From Ruegeria meonggei (GTDB lineage: Bacteria; Pseudomonadota; Alphaproteobacteria; Rhodobacterales; Rhodobacteraceae), in the NCBI RefSeq assembly GCF_900172215.1, contig NZ_FWFP01000004.1:186001-250000 (forward strand): a stretch of 64,000 nucleotides of DNA, in the 5' to 3' direction. Below, in pieces: positions 17,344 through 26,477 of this stretch; positions within the stretch are counted from its first letter, which is position 1, and each line of letters begins with the position of its first letter. The notes beneath the pieces were generated by a model, which saw only the letters and a list, made by a program, of their open reading frames with translations, had not been told where the DNA came from and made no database searches. Both the position numbers and the translations under genes were made by a program.

Positions 17344-18369
17344 ATGCGTCTTTTGCCAGTCCTGGCTGTTGCGACACTTGTTTCCGGCTGTCTGTTCGAC
17401 AAAGAGCCCGAAGTGGTGCGTCTGTCCGGGGAAACGATGGGGACCACCTTTAACATCACTGCAATCGGCACGGATGTGGATGAAAACGCGCTGGCCGAAA
17501 CGGTTCAAAACACGTTAGCCCAAGTAAACGCAAAGATGTCCAACTGGGATCCGAATTCGGAAGTCTCAAAATTCTCGGCATCACCCAGCACCGACCCTGC
17601 ACCGGTGTCCAAAGAGTTTGCCTTTGTCATCAATGCGGCAAACGACGTACACGCGAAATCCGGCGGGACCTTTGACGTTACCCTCGGGCCCCTGATCGAG
17701 CTGTGGGGCTTTGGTCCGCGCGAACCCGATGATCCGGTTCCCTCGGATGCCGATATCCAGGCGGCGCTGAACAGCGTGGGGCAGGCCCGCTTGCTAACGC
17801 TGAACACCGAACAAGACACCCTGACCAAGGCAGATCCCGGCGTGGGCATCAACCTGTCAGCCATTGCCAAAGGGTATGGCATTGATGCGGTCGCCGAAAC
17901 GCTGCGCGAAGCAGGGATCGAAAACTACATGGTCGAGATCGGGGGTGATCTGGTCACCCTGGGCACCAACGACAAGGGCGAAGCCTGGCGGATCGGGATC
18001 GAAAAGCCCGAAGCGGGGTCACAGAACCTGCAGTTGATCGTCGAACTGGATGATTTGGGCATGGCAACCTCGGGCGACTACAAGAACTTCTTCGAACAGG
18101 ATGGCGTGCGCTATTCGCATATCATCGATCCGACCACAGGCCGGCCGATCACTCACCGGACAACTTCGGTTACGGTTCTGGCCGAAAACGCGATGATGGC
18201 GGATGCCTGGGCAACCGCGATGCTGGCACTGGGTCAGGACAAGGGCATGGAACTGGCGGAGCAGCATAAACTTGCCGTGTATTTCATCTCACGGGATGTG
18301 ACAGGCGGCGAAGAAACCTATATTACCGTGCATAGCACCGCGTTCAAAGATGCTTTGGGCTCCAACTGA
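17344..18369 (+). CDS. apbE: FAD:protein FMN transferase (ApbE), lipoprotein
   Basis: ApbE attaches FMN from FAD through a phosphoester bond to Thr in the DxxSGAT motifs of NqrB and NqrC. The 341-residue protein has a lipoprotein signal with lipobox VSGC (Cys16), so it is exported and membrane-tethered on the periplasmic side where those Thr residues lie. Family motifs: ETMGTTFNI near the start, GTFDVTLGPLIELWGFG, INLSAIAKGYGIDAVAE, the EIGGDL metal/FAD segment, and HIIDPTTGRP. The preceding sequence CAGGAGGTTCCCG gives a strong ribosome site. It is separated from nqrF by two inverted genes but belongs to the same process; nqrM follows at once. Confidence 0.95.
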   Translation: MRLLPVLAVATLVSGCLFDKEPEVVRLSGETMGTTFNITAIGTDVDENALAETVQNTLAQVNAKMSNWDPNSEVSKFSASPSTDPAPVSKEFAFVINAANDVHAKSGGTFDVTLGPLIELWGFGPREPDDPVPSDADIQAALNSVGQARLLTLNTEQDTLTKADPGVGINLSAIAKGYGIDAVAETLREAGIENYMVEIGGDLVTLGTNDKGEAWRIGIEKPEAGSQNLQLIVELDDLGMATSGDYKNFFEQDGVRYSHIIDPTTGRPITHRTTSVTVLAENAMMADAWATAMLALGQDKGMELAEQHKLAVYFISRDVTGGEETYITVHSTAFKDALGSN

Positions 18370-18382
18370 CGAGTAACCTAAG

Positions 18383-18613
18383 ATGAGCACTTTTATTCTG
18401 GCTTTTGTTCTGTTGTTGATCATCATGGTCGGCATGTCGCTGGGCGTTATGTTGATGGGCAAAACCATCAAAGGCAGCTGCGGTGGGCTAAACGCGATCT
18501 CAGGCGCGGATAAATGCGTTGTCTGCCAAAAAGACGTCGATCCTGACAGTCCGTTGCGGGACCAGTTGCAGTGCAAGCGGGCCAAAAAGATGCTGGAACA
18601 GATGGAAAGATAA
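18383..18613 (+). CDS. nqrM: Na+-NQR maturation protein NqrM
   Basis: NqrM is needed to assemble the Na+-NQR complex and is proposed to deliver iron to the NqrD/NqrE centre. The 76-residue protein has one N-terminal membrane helix (about 4-26) followed by the Cys-rich tail with Cys33, Cys45, Cys48 and Cys64 (GSCGGLNAIS, DKCVVCQKD, LQCKRA), the four conserved Cys of the family. It lies 13 bp after apbE, so maturation factors for flavin and iron are co-expressed here. Confidence 0.93.
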   Translation: MSTFILAFVLLLIIMVGMSLGVMLMGKTIKGSCGGLNAISGADKCVVCQKDVDPDSPLRDQLQCKRAKKMLEQMER

Positions 18614-18691
18614 GCCTGACGTCAGTTTGCGCTTCGTCCTGACGACAGGAATGGCTAAAGAGGTCTTCGACAATATTCGGGGGGCTCGGAT

Positions 18692-20371
18692 TTGGCCAAG
18701 ACCAAAAACATCCTGTTCATCATGTTCGATCAGCTGCGCTGGGATTACCTGAGCTGCTACGGTCATCCTCATCTACATACCCCCAATATCGACCGTTTGG
18801 CCGCAAAAGGCGTTCGCTTCGACAAGGCCTATATCCAATCGCCGATCTGCGGCAGCTCACGCATGTCGACCTATACCGGGCGCTATGTGCATTCACATGG
18901 AGCCTCGTGGAACGGCATCCCGTTGAAAGTGGGTGAGATCACCATGGGCGATCACCTGCGCAAAACCGGGATGGGATGCTGGCTGGTCGGCAAGACCCAC
19001 ATGCGCGCCGACGCCGAAGGCATGGCGCGGCTGGGATTGGAGCCTGACAGCCTGATTGGCGCGCGTGTTGCGGAATGCGGGTTTGATGTGTTCGAGCGGG
19101 ACGACGGCATGCTGCCCGAAGGGCCCGATGGTTACTACGACCCCGACGGCGCAAAGGAATATAACAAGTTCCTGACCTCCAAGGGCTATGAAAGCGACAA
19201 TCCCTGGCATGACTTTGCCAATTCCGGACTGGATAAGGATGGCAATGTCCTTTCGGGCTGGTTCCTGAAAAACTCGGCCGAGGCGGCAAATATCGCCGAA
19301 GAGGACAGCGAGACACCCTATCTGACAGGGCGGGGGATCGAGTTCATGGAAACCCATGACGGCCCGTGGTGCTGCCATCTGAGCTTTATCAAACCCCATT
19401 GGCCTTATGTTGTTCCGGAGCCTTATGCCTCGATGTATGGGCCGCAGCATGTTTTGCCGGTGGTCCGCTCAGACGCTGAACGTCAGAACGCCCAGCGGGT
19501 ACTGAAGGCGTTCATGGATACGAAAATCGGCCAGACCTTCTCGCGTCAGGATGTGCGGGACGCGGTGATCCCGGCCTATATGGGGCTGATCAAACAGGCC
19601 GATGATCAGATGGGGCGCCTGTTCGACTGGATGGAACAGACCGGGCGGATGGAGGACACGATGATCGTGCTGACCTCGGATCACGGAGATTTTCTGGGCG
19701 ATCACTGGATGGGTGAAAAGACGTTCTTTCAGGATACCTCGACCAGAATACCGCTGATCATCTACGACCCGTCGCCCGAGGCCGACGCGACCCGAGGCAC
19801 GGTGTCGGAAGCGCTAGTGGAATCCATTGACCTGGCCCCCACATTTGTCGACGCCGCCGGAGGGGAGATTGCCGGGCATATCCTGGAGGGCCACTCTCTG
19901 CTGCCAATTCTGCACGGCACTGCCGATGAGGCACCGCGAGAGTTTGTGATCTGCGAATATGACTACTCGGCCTCACCCATTGCGGATTTGCTGGGCGTGA
20001 CCGTGCGTGAGGCCGTGATGTTCATGGTCGCAAACAAAAAATGGAAACTGATCCATTGTGAGGGCGGCTTTCGCCCCATTCTGTTCGATCTTGAAAACGA
20101 CCCGGATGAGCTGATCGATCTGGGTGACCGCGCAGACCACGCAGATGTCATCGCCGGGATGTATGATCACCTGTTCAGCTGGACGCGCCGCCAGTCGCAG
20201 CGCACAACCCGGTCGGAACAGCAATTGATCGAGATGCGCAGCAAAAGCCGGGGCAAGGGCATTGTTCTTGGCGTCTATGACGAAAACGATGCGCCGCTGG
20301 ATCTGACGGTCAAGTATCGGGGACGCACGGCGCGGCCTTATCAGGACTATACCAAACCCTCGGGGGATTAA
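18692..20371 (+). CDS. sulfatase-superfamily hydrolase (phosphonate monoester hydrolase / arylsulfatase-like)
   Basis: A 559-residue cytoplasmic alkaline-phosphatase-fold enzyme. The metal-binding N-terminus is NILFIMFDQLRWDYLSCYG. The formylglycine motif is C53-G-S-S-R57 followed by TGRYVHSHG, fitting C-x-S/P-x-R, and the second metal site is LTSDHGDFLGDH. Overall it is closest to phosphonate monoester hydrolases/phosphodiesterases, but substrate (sulfate ester, phosphonate or phosphodiester) cannot be fixed. It starts at TTG 18692. Cys53 would need conversion to formylglycine by a maturase not encoded here. Confidence 0.85.
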   Translation: MAKTKNILFIMFDQLRWDYLSCYGHPHLHTPNIDRLAAKGVRFDKAYIQSPICGSSRMSTYTGRYVHSHGASWNGIPLKVGEITMGDHLRKTGMGCWLVGKTHMRADAEGMARLGLEPDSLIGARVAECGFDVFERDDGMLPEGPDGYYDPDGAKEYNKFLTSKGYESDNPWHDFANSGLDKDGNVLSGWFLKNSAEAANIAEEDSETPYLTGRGIEFMETHDGPWCCHLSFIKPHWPYVVPEPYASMYGPQHVLPVVRSDAERQNAQRVLKAFMDTKIGQTFSRQDVRDAVIPAYMGLIKQADDQMGRLFDWMEQTGRMEDTMIVLTSDHGDFLGDHWMGEKTFFQDTSTRIPLIIYDPSPEADATRGTVSEALVESIDLAPTFVDAAGGEIAGHILEGHSLLPILHGTADEAPREFVICEYDYSASPIADLLGVTVREAVMFMVANKKWKLIHCEGGFRPILFDLENDPDELIDLGDRADHADVIAGMYDHLFSWTRRQSQRTTRSEQQLIEMRSKSRGKGIVLGVYDENDAPLDLTVKYRGRTARPYQDYTKPSGD

Positions 20372-20459
20372 TTCTGCGCAACAGGGCACAAAAGGCGGTT
20401 CACCCGAAGCAGACCAGACGGTACAAGACGGACCAAGAGCAGAAACCCGGAGAGTCGAA

Positions 20460-21977
20460 ATGACCGCCCCCAAACCTGTAGTCCTTTGTATTCTTGATGG
20501 GTGGGGCCTGTCCGAGGACACAGAAGGCAACGCTCCCTACTTGGCCGACACACCGACCTTTGACGCGATCATGGCAAAGGGCCCTCATGGCAAACTGACC
20601 ACACATGGCCCCGACGTGGGCCTTCCCAGCGGGCAAATGGGCAATTCCGAGGTTGGCCATACCAATATCGGTGCCGGGCGCGTTGTGGCCATGGACCTTG
20701 GCCAGATCGATCTGGCCATCGAGGATGGATCGTTCTTTGCAAACGACGCCCTGCAGGGGTTTATCAGCAAGGTGAAAGCCGCAGGTGGCACCGCGCATCT
20801 GATGGGGTTGGTCTCGGATGGGGGTGTGCATGGCCACCTGAACCATATCGTGGCCGCCGCCAAGGCGATTACAGATGCAGGCGTGCCGGTGGCGTTGCAT
20901 GCTATGACGGATGGGCGCGATGTGGCGCCGAAGTCTGCCTTTACCTTCATGGCCGAACTTGAAGACCGCCTGCCTAAAGGCGCACGTATCGTCTCGGTCT
21001 GCGGGCGGTATTTTGCGATGGATCGCGACAACCGCTGGGAACGCGTCGGCGAGGCCTATAATGCACTGGTCAAAGGCAAGGGTCGGCTTGCCGCATCAGC
21101 CCATGGGGCGATCGATCACGCCTATAACCAGTCCGAAACTGATGAGTTCATCGCCCCCACAGTTCTGGATGACTTTGACGGCATCCACGATGGTGACGGC
21201 CTTTTCTGCCTCAACTTCCGCGCCGACCGCGCCCGTGAAATCCTGCGCGCTATTGGTGAGCCAGGGTTTGCAGGATTCGACATTGGACCCCGGCCCAGGC
21301 TCTCGGCTTTGCTTGGAATGGTCGAGTACTCCGATGGCCACAACGCTTATATGACCACCGTGTTTCCCAAACGCTTCATCGTGAATACTCTGGGCGAATG
21401 GGTGGCTAAAAAGGGATTGCGCCAGTTCCGTCTGGCCGAGACCGAGAAATATCCGCATGTGACGTTCTTTCTGAACGGTGGCAAAGAAACTCCCGAAGTG
21501 GGTGAAGATCGCTTCATGCCGCAATCGCCCAAAGTGGCGACCTATGATTTGCAGCCCGAGATGTCTTCGGCCGAGGTGACCGCAAAGTTTATTGAGGCGA
21601 TAGAGGCGGGTTATGACCTGATCGTCACCAACTATGCCAATCCGGATATGGTTGGCCATTCGGGCGATTTGCAGGCTGCGATGAAAGCCTGCGAAGCGGT
21701 AGATCAGGGATTGGCGCAGGTTGTTGTCGCGCTGGGAAAAGCCGGTGGCGCGATGATCGTAACCGCCGATCACGGCAATTGCGAGATGATGGTCGACCCT
21801 GAAACCGGCGGGCCGCATACGGCGCATACGCTGAACCCGGTGCCTGTGGCACTGGTCGGTGGCCCCCAGGGTGCGACGCTGCGCGACGGACGCCTGTCCG
21901 ATCTGGCCCCAACTTTGCTGGACCTGATGGGTATTGAACAACCACCAGAGATGACCGGCAAGAGCCTGTTGTCATGA
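20460..21977 (+). CDS. gpmI: 2,3-bisphosphoglycerate-independent phosphoglycerate mutase
   Basis: Glycolytic/gluconeogenic interconversion of 3- and 2-phosphoglycerate, Mn2+-dependent. The 505-residue protein has the Asp of VLCILDGWG, the nucleophilic Ser63 in GQMGNSEVGHTNIGAG, and the second metal site in MIVTADHGNCE. Length is normal. Its stop overlaps the ATG of the next gene (ATGA). The order gpmI, EnvC-like, ctpA is a common alphaproteobacterial arrangement. Confidence 0.97.
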   Translation: MTAPKPVVLCILDGWGLSEDTEGNAPYLADTPTFDAIMAKGPHGKLTTHGPDVGLPSGQMGNSEVGHTNIGAGRVVAMDLGQIDLAIEDGSFFANDALQGFISKVKAAGGTAHLMGLVSDGGVHGHLNHIVAAAKAITDAGVPVALHAMTDGRDVAPKSAFTFMAELEDRLPKGARIVSVCGRYFAMDRDNRWERVGEAYNALVKGKGRLAASAHGAIDHAYNQSETDEFIAPTVLDDFDGIHDGDGLFCLNFRADRAREILRAIGEPGFAGFDIGPRPRLSALLGMVEYSDGHNAYMTTVFPKRFIVNTLGEWVAKKGLRQFRLAETEKYPHVTFFLNGGKETPEVGEDRFMPQSPKVATYDLQPEMSSAEVTAKFIEAIEAGYDLIVTNYANPDMVGHSGDLQAAMKACEAVDQGLAQVVVALGKAGGAMIVTADHGNCEMMVDPETGGPHTAHTLNPVPVALVGGPQGATLRDGRLSDLAPTLLDLMGIEQPPEMTGKSLLS

Positions 21978-23104
21978 CCCTGCGTGCGCTTCTTCTGGTG
22001 ACGTTGTTGTCGACGCCAGTCCACGCCCAGATGGACCCGTCAACAGCCGCATTGAATGCTGCACAAATGCTGGAACAGGCGTCGGTCTCCTTGACTGGTG
22101 CGGACAGCGCCCGCGACCGGGTTCGCGCCCTGACCAAAACGATCCAGGCCTATGAGGCTGGTCTGACCGCAATGCGCGAGGGCTTGCGCCGCGCCGCCAC
22201 GCGTGAGGCACAGCTGACGGCAGAGCTTCACTCGCGGGAAAAAGACATCGCGCAATTGTTGGGCGTGCTGCAGACCATTGAAACCACCGCGCCACCGGTA
22301 TTGATGCTGCATCCGTCCGGGCCGCTGGGATCAGCTCGGGCTGGAATGATGCTGTCCGAGGTCGCCCCCGGCCTGAACGCCCGCGCACAGGCACTGGCCC
22401 TTGATCTGCAAGAAGTTCAGACCCTGCGACAATTGCAGCAAAGCGCCTCGGAAACCCTGACCGAGGGCTTATCCGGCGTTCAGACTGCGCGCACTGAACT
22501 CAGCAAGGCCATCGCCGACCGCACCGATCTGCCGCGCCGTTTTGTAGAAGACCCGGTGCGGACCGCCATCCTGATCTCATCAACAGAAACGTTAGAAGGT
22601 TTTGCCAGCGGATTGTCGGAAATCTCCGAAGGTGAGATTGCTGAAATCAACGCCGATGTGGCAGATCGCAAGGGTCAGATCGATTTACCCGCCCAAGGCA
22701 TATTGCTGCACCGTGCCGGAGAAACCGATGCAGCTGGCGTCAAACGCCCGGGCGTGGTGCTGGGCACCCGGCCGCGCGCGATTGTTACATCGCCGACTGC
22801 GGCCACGATTCGGTATCGCGGGCCATTGCTGGATTTGGGCAACCTGGTGATCCTCGAACCCCAGCCTGGGTTACTGTTTGTTTTCTCGGGCCTGCAAGAG
22901 GTGTACGGCAACCCCGGGCAAGTGATCCCCGAAGGCACTCCGGTTGGTTTGATGCCTGGCGAAACGCCGGAAATCGGCGCAATTTTGTCAACAAGCAGTG
23001 ATGGCACTGGAACTGACCGGTCAGAAACGCTCTATATAGAGGTAAGACAAGAAAACAGCCCCGTGGACCCGGAATCATGGTTTCGGACCGACAAGGATGG
23101 ATAA
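21974..23104 (+). CDS. EnvC-like murein hydrolase activator (degenerate LytM domain)
   Basis: A 376-residue exported protein: signal peptide MTLRALLLVTLLSTPVHA, a long coiled coil (about 30-230, Glu/Arg/Ala rich), then a LytM/M23-like domain. In active M23 peptidases the last metal ligand lies in an LHFE-like strand and an HxH is present. Here the strand reads LYIEVR and no HxH occurs, so this is a non-catalytic activator like EnvC, which switches on amidases at the septum. It overlaps gpmI by 4 bp and precedes ctpA by 6 bp. Confidence 0.85.
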   Translation: MTLRALLLVTLLSTPVHAQMDPSTAALNAAQMLEQASVSLTGADSARDRVRALTKTIQAYEAGLTAMREGLRRAATREAQLTAELHSREKDIAQLLGVLQTIETTAPPVLMLHPSGPLGSARAGMMLSEVAPGLNARAQALALDLQEVQTLRQLQQSASETLTEGLSGVQTARTELSKAIADRTDLPRRFVEDPVRTAILISSTETLEGFASGLSEISEGEIAEINADVADRKGQIDLPAQGILLHRAGETDAAGVKRPGVVLGTRPRAIVTSPTAATIRYRGPLLDLGNLVILEPQPGLLFVFSGLQEVYGNPGQVIPEGTPVGLMPGETPEIGAILSTSSDGTGTDRSETLYIEVRQENSPVDPESWFRTDKDG

Positions 23105-23110
23105 ACGAGT

Positions 23111-24451
23111 ATGAAGAAATTTGTGATGGCCGGTCTGGCCGGAACCGTGGCAGGTATAATCGCAACCACTCAGATTGCCGGCCCCTTGCTGGCGCAAGAA
23201 GCAGAGAGCAAAGCCAGCGTTTATGAACAGCTGGATCTGTTTGGCGATATCTTTGAACGTATTCGCGCCCAGTATGTGGAAGAGGTCGAGCCCGAGGAAC
23301 TGATCGAGGCTGCCATTGATGGCATGCTGACCTCGCTTGATCCGCATTCCAGCTATCTGTCGCCAGATGATGCCGAGCAAATGCGCGTTCAGACACGCGG
23401 TGAGTTTGGTGGGCTCGGGATCGAAGTCACGCAGGAAGAGGGCTTTGTCAAAGTCGTCTCGCCCATCGACGACACCCCGGCAGACGAGGCCGGGATCGAG
23501 GCTGGCGACTATATCACCCATGTCGACGGAGAGAGCATTCTGGGCCTGACCCTGGACAAGGCAGTTGATCTGATGCGCGGCCCGGTCGGCTCGGAAATCG
23601 TGATCACCGTTGTGCGCGAGGGTGAGCAGGAACCGTTCGATATCACCATTATTCGCGACACTATCAAACTGACTGCTGTTCGGGCCCGAACCCAAGGCAC
23701 CAGCGTTGTGCTGCGTGTGACCACGTTCAATGATCAAACCTACCCCAACCTCGAGGCCGGTCTGAAAGAGCAGATCGAAGAGGTCGGCGGCATCGAAAAA
23801 GTAAACGGCGTGGTACTGGATTTGCGCAACAATCCGGGTGGTTTGCTGACCCAGGCGATCAAGGTATCCGACGCGTTTCTGAACGAAGGTGAGATCGTTT
23901 CGACCCGGGGTCGCGATCCGGGCGAAGGGGAACGGTTTAACGCGACAATTGGGGATCTGGCCGAAGGCAAACCGATTGTGGTGCTGATCAATGGCGGGTC
24001 AGCCTCGGCCTCCGAGATTGTGGCTGGCGCGCTTCAAGATCATCGCCGGGCCATTGTTGTCGGCACCAAGAGTTTTGGCAAAGGCTCGGTGCAGACGGTG
24101 ATGCCACTGCGCGGTGACGGCGCAATGCGCCTGACCACATCGCGCTATTACACACCCTCTGGCCGCTCGATCCAGGCGCTTGGTGTGAGTCCTGACATCA
24201 TTGTCGAACAGCCGCGTCCTGTGGCTGATGCCGAGGACGAGGAAAGCGATGCGCGCACCCGCTCCGAGGCTGATCTGCGCGGCAGTCTGAATAATGACAG
24301 CCTGAGCGAAGACGAAATCCGTCAGATCGAAGAAGACCGCGCCAAGGCCGAAGCTACGGCCGAGTTGCGGGAAGAGGATTATCAACTGGCCTATGCCATC
24401 GATATCCTCAAAGGCCTGACGGCCTTTAGTCCGAACGGACCGTCTCAGTAG
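23111..24451 (+). CDS. ctpA: C-terminal processing peptidase, S41 family
   Basis: A 446-residue exported serine protease that trims C-termini of envelope proteins. N-terminal signal/anchor with LLAQEAES after the hydrophobic part, a PDZ domain at about residues 95-180 (GLGIEVTQEEGFVKVVSPID), and the S41 core with Ser299 in GGSASASEI, Lys324 in SFGKGSVQ and Gln328, the family catalytic set. The C-terminus carries an acidic linker and a final helical segment. Stop codon is TAG, followed by a good terminator. Confidence 0.95.
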   Translation: MKKFVMAGLAGTVAGIIATTQIAGPLLAQEAESKASVYEQLDLFGDIFERIRAQYVEEVEPEELIEAAIDGMLTSLDPHSSYLSPDDAEQMRVQTRGEFGGLGIEVTQEEGFVKVVSPIDDTPADEAGIEAGDYITHVDGESILGLTLDKAVDLMRGPVGSEIVITVVREGEQEPFDITIIRDTIKLTAVRARTQGTSVVLRVTTFNDQTYPNLEAGLKEQIEEVGGIEKVNGVVLDLRNNPGGLLTQAIKVSDAFLNEGEIVSTRGRDPGEGERFNATIGDLAEGKPIVVLINGGSASASEIVAGALQDHRRAIVVGTKSFGKGSVQTVMPLRGDGAMRLTTSRYYTPSGRSIQALGVSPDIIVEQPRPVADAEDEESDARTRSEADLRGSLNNDSLSEDEIRQIEEDRAKAEATAELREEDYQLAYAIDILKGLTAFSPNGPSQ

Positions 24452-24459
24452 ACAACCAG

Positions 24460-24487
24460 GGGCCGCCGAAACAGGCGGCCCTATTTT
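24460..24487 (+). terminator. intrinsic terminator after ctpA
   Basis: GGGCCGCC (24460-24467) pairs with GGCGGCCC (24474-24481), 6-nt loop, followed by TATTTT. It lies 8 bp after the ctpA stop and in front of the convergent MFS gene. Confidence 0.85.
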
Positions 24488-24494
24488 CTAGTGG

Positions 24495-26021
24495 TCAAGC
24501 TTCCACCTTATGCAGCTTTTCCTCATTCAACATCATAGCCAGAACAACCCCGACCGACACCGACAGCGCGGCAAAGACAAAGGCCATGTTCATTCCGGTG
24601 TCAAAGGCCGCAGCGATGGCTGATTTGACCATTTCACCCTCGGCTGCGCTAAGCTTTTCCATCACCGCGCGCGCAGATTTCGTCGACAGGGTGCTGCCGT
24701 TGATGGCCTTCTGATCTGCGTCAGACATGTTGACGCCTGCAGATGCCAGCTGCTTGGCCAGACTGCGCAGGCTGACAACGTACATGATGGCCGTGGCACA
24801 GGCGACGCTGATCGCGCCGTATACCAGATGGGTCATAAAGCTTAACCCGCCGACCAGTCCGGCGCGTTCCGGTTTCACCGCACAGACTGCGGCTGTCCCA
24901 GAGGGTCCGACGGTCAGAGTTGCCCCCAATCCGATCATGGCCATACCGGGAAGGATCTGGAAATAGCCCAAGCCGGCGGGTAAAACCACCACGCTGACTG
25001 CACCGGTTGTCGCGATCAAGTATCCCCAGAACAGCAGTCGTTTCGGTCCAAAGTCATTGTATAGCGTCCCGGACACTATGGAGCCTACAGCAAGCAATAC
25101 GGTCAGTGGCGCCAACCCCAGCGCCGATTGCAAGGTCGACCAACCCAGCACCTTTTGCATGTATTGCGGAAAATACAGCAACCCGACAAACGCCGCAGAA
25201 ACATTGAACATGTTCAGGCCCAGAGTGATCCGAAACTCCCGGTTTTGCATCATCTGCGGCAGTAAAAGCGGCTCTTTCACGCGTTTTTCCACTTTGGGGA
25301 ACAGGAAGAACAACGTGGCGCTGACAAAAACCAGCGACAATAACGGGACAGATGTCCAACCCCAGTCCTCGCCTACATCCAGGCCGTAAAGCAGCAGCAG
25401 AACAGCAATGGACAGGACGGCCATCCCGGCAAAGTCGATATGTTCGCCTTTTTTATGCTGCTTCTCGCGCTGCATCAGGAACAGGGCTGTCAGCATCGAA
25501 ATGGTTGAAAAGACCACATTTGCCAGAAAAAACAGCCGCCAATCTCCGTAATTCACAGCCGCCCCGCTGATCAGCGGGCCAAAGACATTACCGCTGGTGA
25601 CGCCTGCCAGGATCAGGCCCATGATCATCGCCCGGTGCTCGGGGCGGGAGACCCTCGTGGCACCAAACGCAAGTGTACAGGGCCAAACGCACCCTGCGCC
25701 GATTCCCTGCAATGCCCGCGCACCGATCAGAAAATCCAAGCTTGGTGAGAAAAAGCACATGACGGATGAAAACAAAAAGATCGATAGGCCGATCAGCATC
25801 ATCTTGCGATGGCCAAACATGTCCCCCATCCGGCCGCCTGCAACCATGGTCATGGCAAAGAACAGGGCGTAAATGTTCAAGACCCATTGCGTGCTGGTGA
25901 TATCCGCATCAAAGCTGTTTTCAATCGCCGGAACCAACATCAGTGCACCGGTGAAATCGATGCCGATGCCGAACCCAGTCACCATCAGCGCAATGACTTT
26001 GATAATGCTGCTTCTGTCCAT
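24495..26021 (-). CDS. MFS drug:H+ antiporter, DHA2 (14-TM, EmrB/QacA-like)
   Basis: A 508-residue inner-membrane exporter with about 14 hydrophobic segments. MFS signature blocks include GGRMGDMFGHRKMMLIG (loop 2-3 motif A) and LQGIGAGCVWPC in TM4. A long soluble segment between TM13 and TM14 (about 430-475) is typical of DHA2 members. AGGAT lies about 8 nt before ATG 26021. No membrane-fusion partner (EmrA) is adjacent, so export would end in the periplasm. Substrate unknown. Confidence 0.85.
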   Translation of the reverse strand: MDRSSIIKVIALMVTGFGIGIDFTGALMLVPAIENSFDADITSTQWVLNIYALFFAMTMVAGGRMGDMFGHRKMMLIGLSIFLFSSVMCFFSPSLDFLIGARALQGIGAGCVWPCTLAFGATRVSRPEHRAMIMGLILAGVTSGNVFGPLISGAAVNYGDWRLFFLANVVFSTISMLTALFLMQREKQHKKGEHIDFAGMAVLSIAVLLLLYGLDVGEDWGWTSVPLLSLVFVSATLFFLFPKVEKRVKEPLLLPQMMQNREFRITLGLNMFNVSAAFVGLLYFPQYMQKVLGWSTLQSALGLAPLTVLLAVGSIVSGTLYNDFGPKRLLFWGYLIATTGAVSVVVLPAGLGYFQILPGMAMIGLGATLTVGPSGTAAVCAVKPERAGLVGGLSFMTHLVYGAISVACATAIMYVVSLRSLAKQLASAGVNMSDADQKAINGSTLSTKSARAVMEKLSAAEGEMVKSAIAAAFDTGMNMAFVFAALSVSVGVVLAMMLNEEKLHKVEA

Positions 26022-26107
26022 GGGGCGATCCTGACTACTGCGATCACCTCATGATGCACGTAAAACGTTCAAAAGATAGGGAATGTCCTTTTTCTGCTAC
26101 AGAACGT

Positions 26108-26467
26108 TCAGCCGTCCGGGTGTTGCATTCGGCGAAAAGCCCGTTTCAACATGTCCAACTCGGCGCGCAAAAGCTCAATCTGGGCGCGCAAGTCCTCAGA
26201 TGCGGGACTGCCAGCAATGATTGTGAAATCACCCAGTTTCTCTGCCGTGGATGCGTCCAAAATCACAAAACAATGCACACCATCCGACAGGGCCGAGATT
26301 GGAATCTCAACGTGCAGATCCCAGCCGTTATCCGCAGCTGAGACCGTGAAGTCTTTTAGAATCTGATCGCGGTAATGTACTTGGACTGCAGGCTCTGTTT
26401 CGGTCTGGATATGCCCCATCCAGATGCCATCTTCGAACAGGACGGGGGTCAAAGTCGAATGTGTCAT
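26108..26467 (-). CDS. conserved hypothetical protein with C-terminal coiled coil
   Basis: A 119-residue soluble protein: a beta-rich N-terminal part (VQVHYRDQILKDFTVSA) and a C-terminal amphipathic helix (EDLRAQIELLRAELDMLKRA) likely to dimerise. It lies 10 bp after the DUF6478 gene on the same strand, so the two are probably co-transcribed and may work together. I do not recognise a characterised homologue. Confidence 0.65.
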   Translation of the reverse strand: MTHSTLTPVLFEDGIWMGHIQTETEPAVQVHYRDQILKDFTVSAADNGWDLHVEIPISALSDGVHCFVILDASTAEKLGDFTIIAGSPASEDLRAQIELLRAELDMLKRAFRRMQHPDG

Positions 26468-26477
26468 AACCAGGGTC

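Noticed and set aside
18692..20371. Linking the sulfatase-fold enzyme to the phn remnants as one phosphonate system.
   Set aside because: They are 30 kb apart in unrelated operons and the enzyme's substrate is not established.
21096..21941. Minus-strand ORF of 281 codons.
   Set aside because: Antisense shadow of gpmI with His/Gln-rich, motif-free translation.
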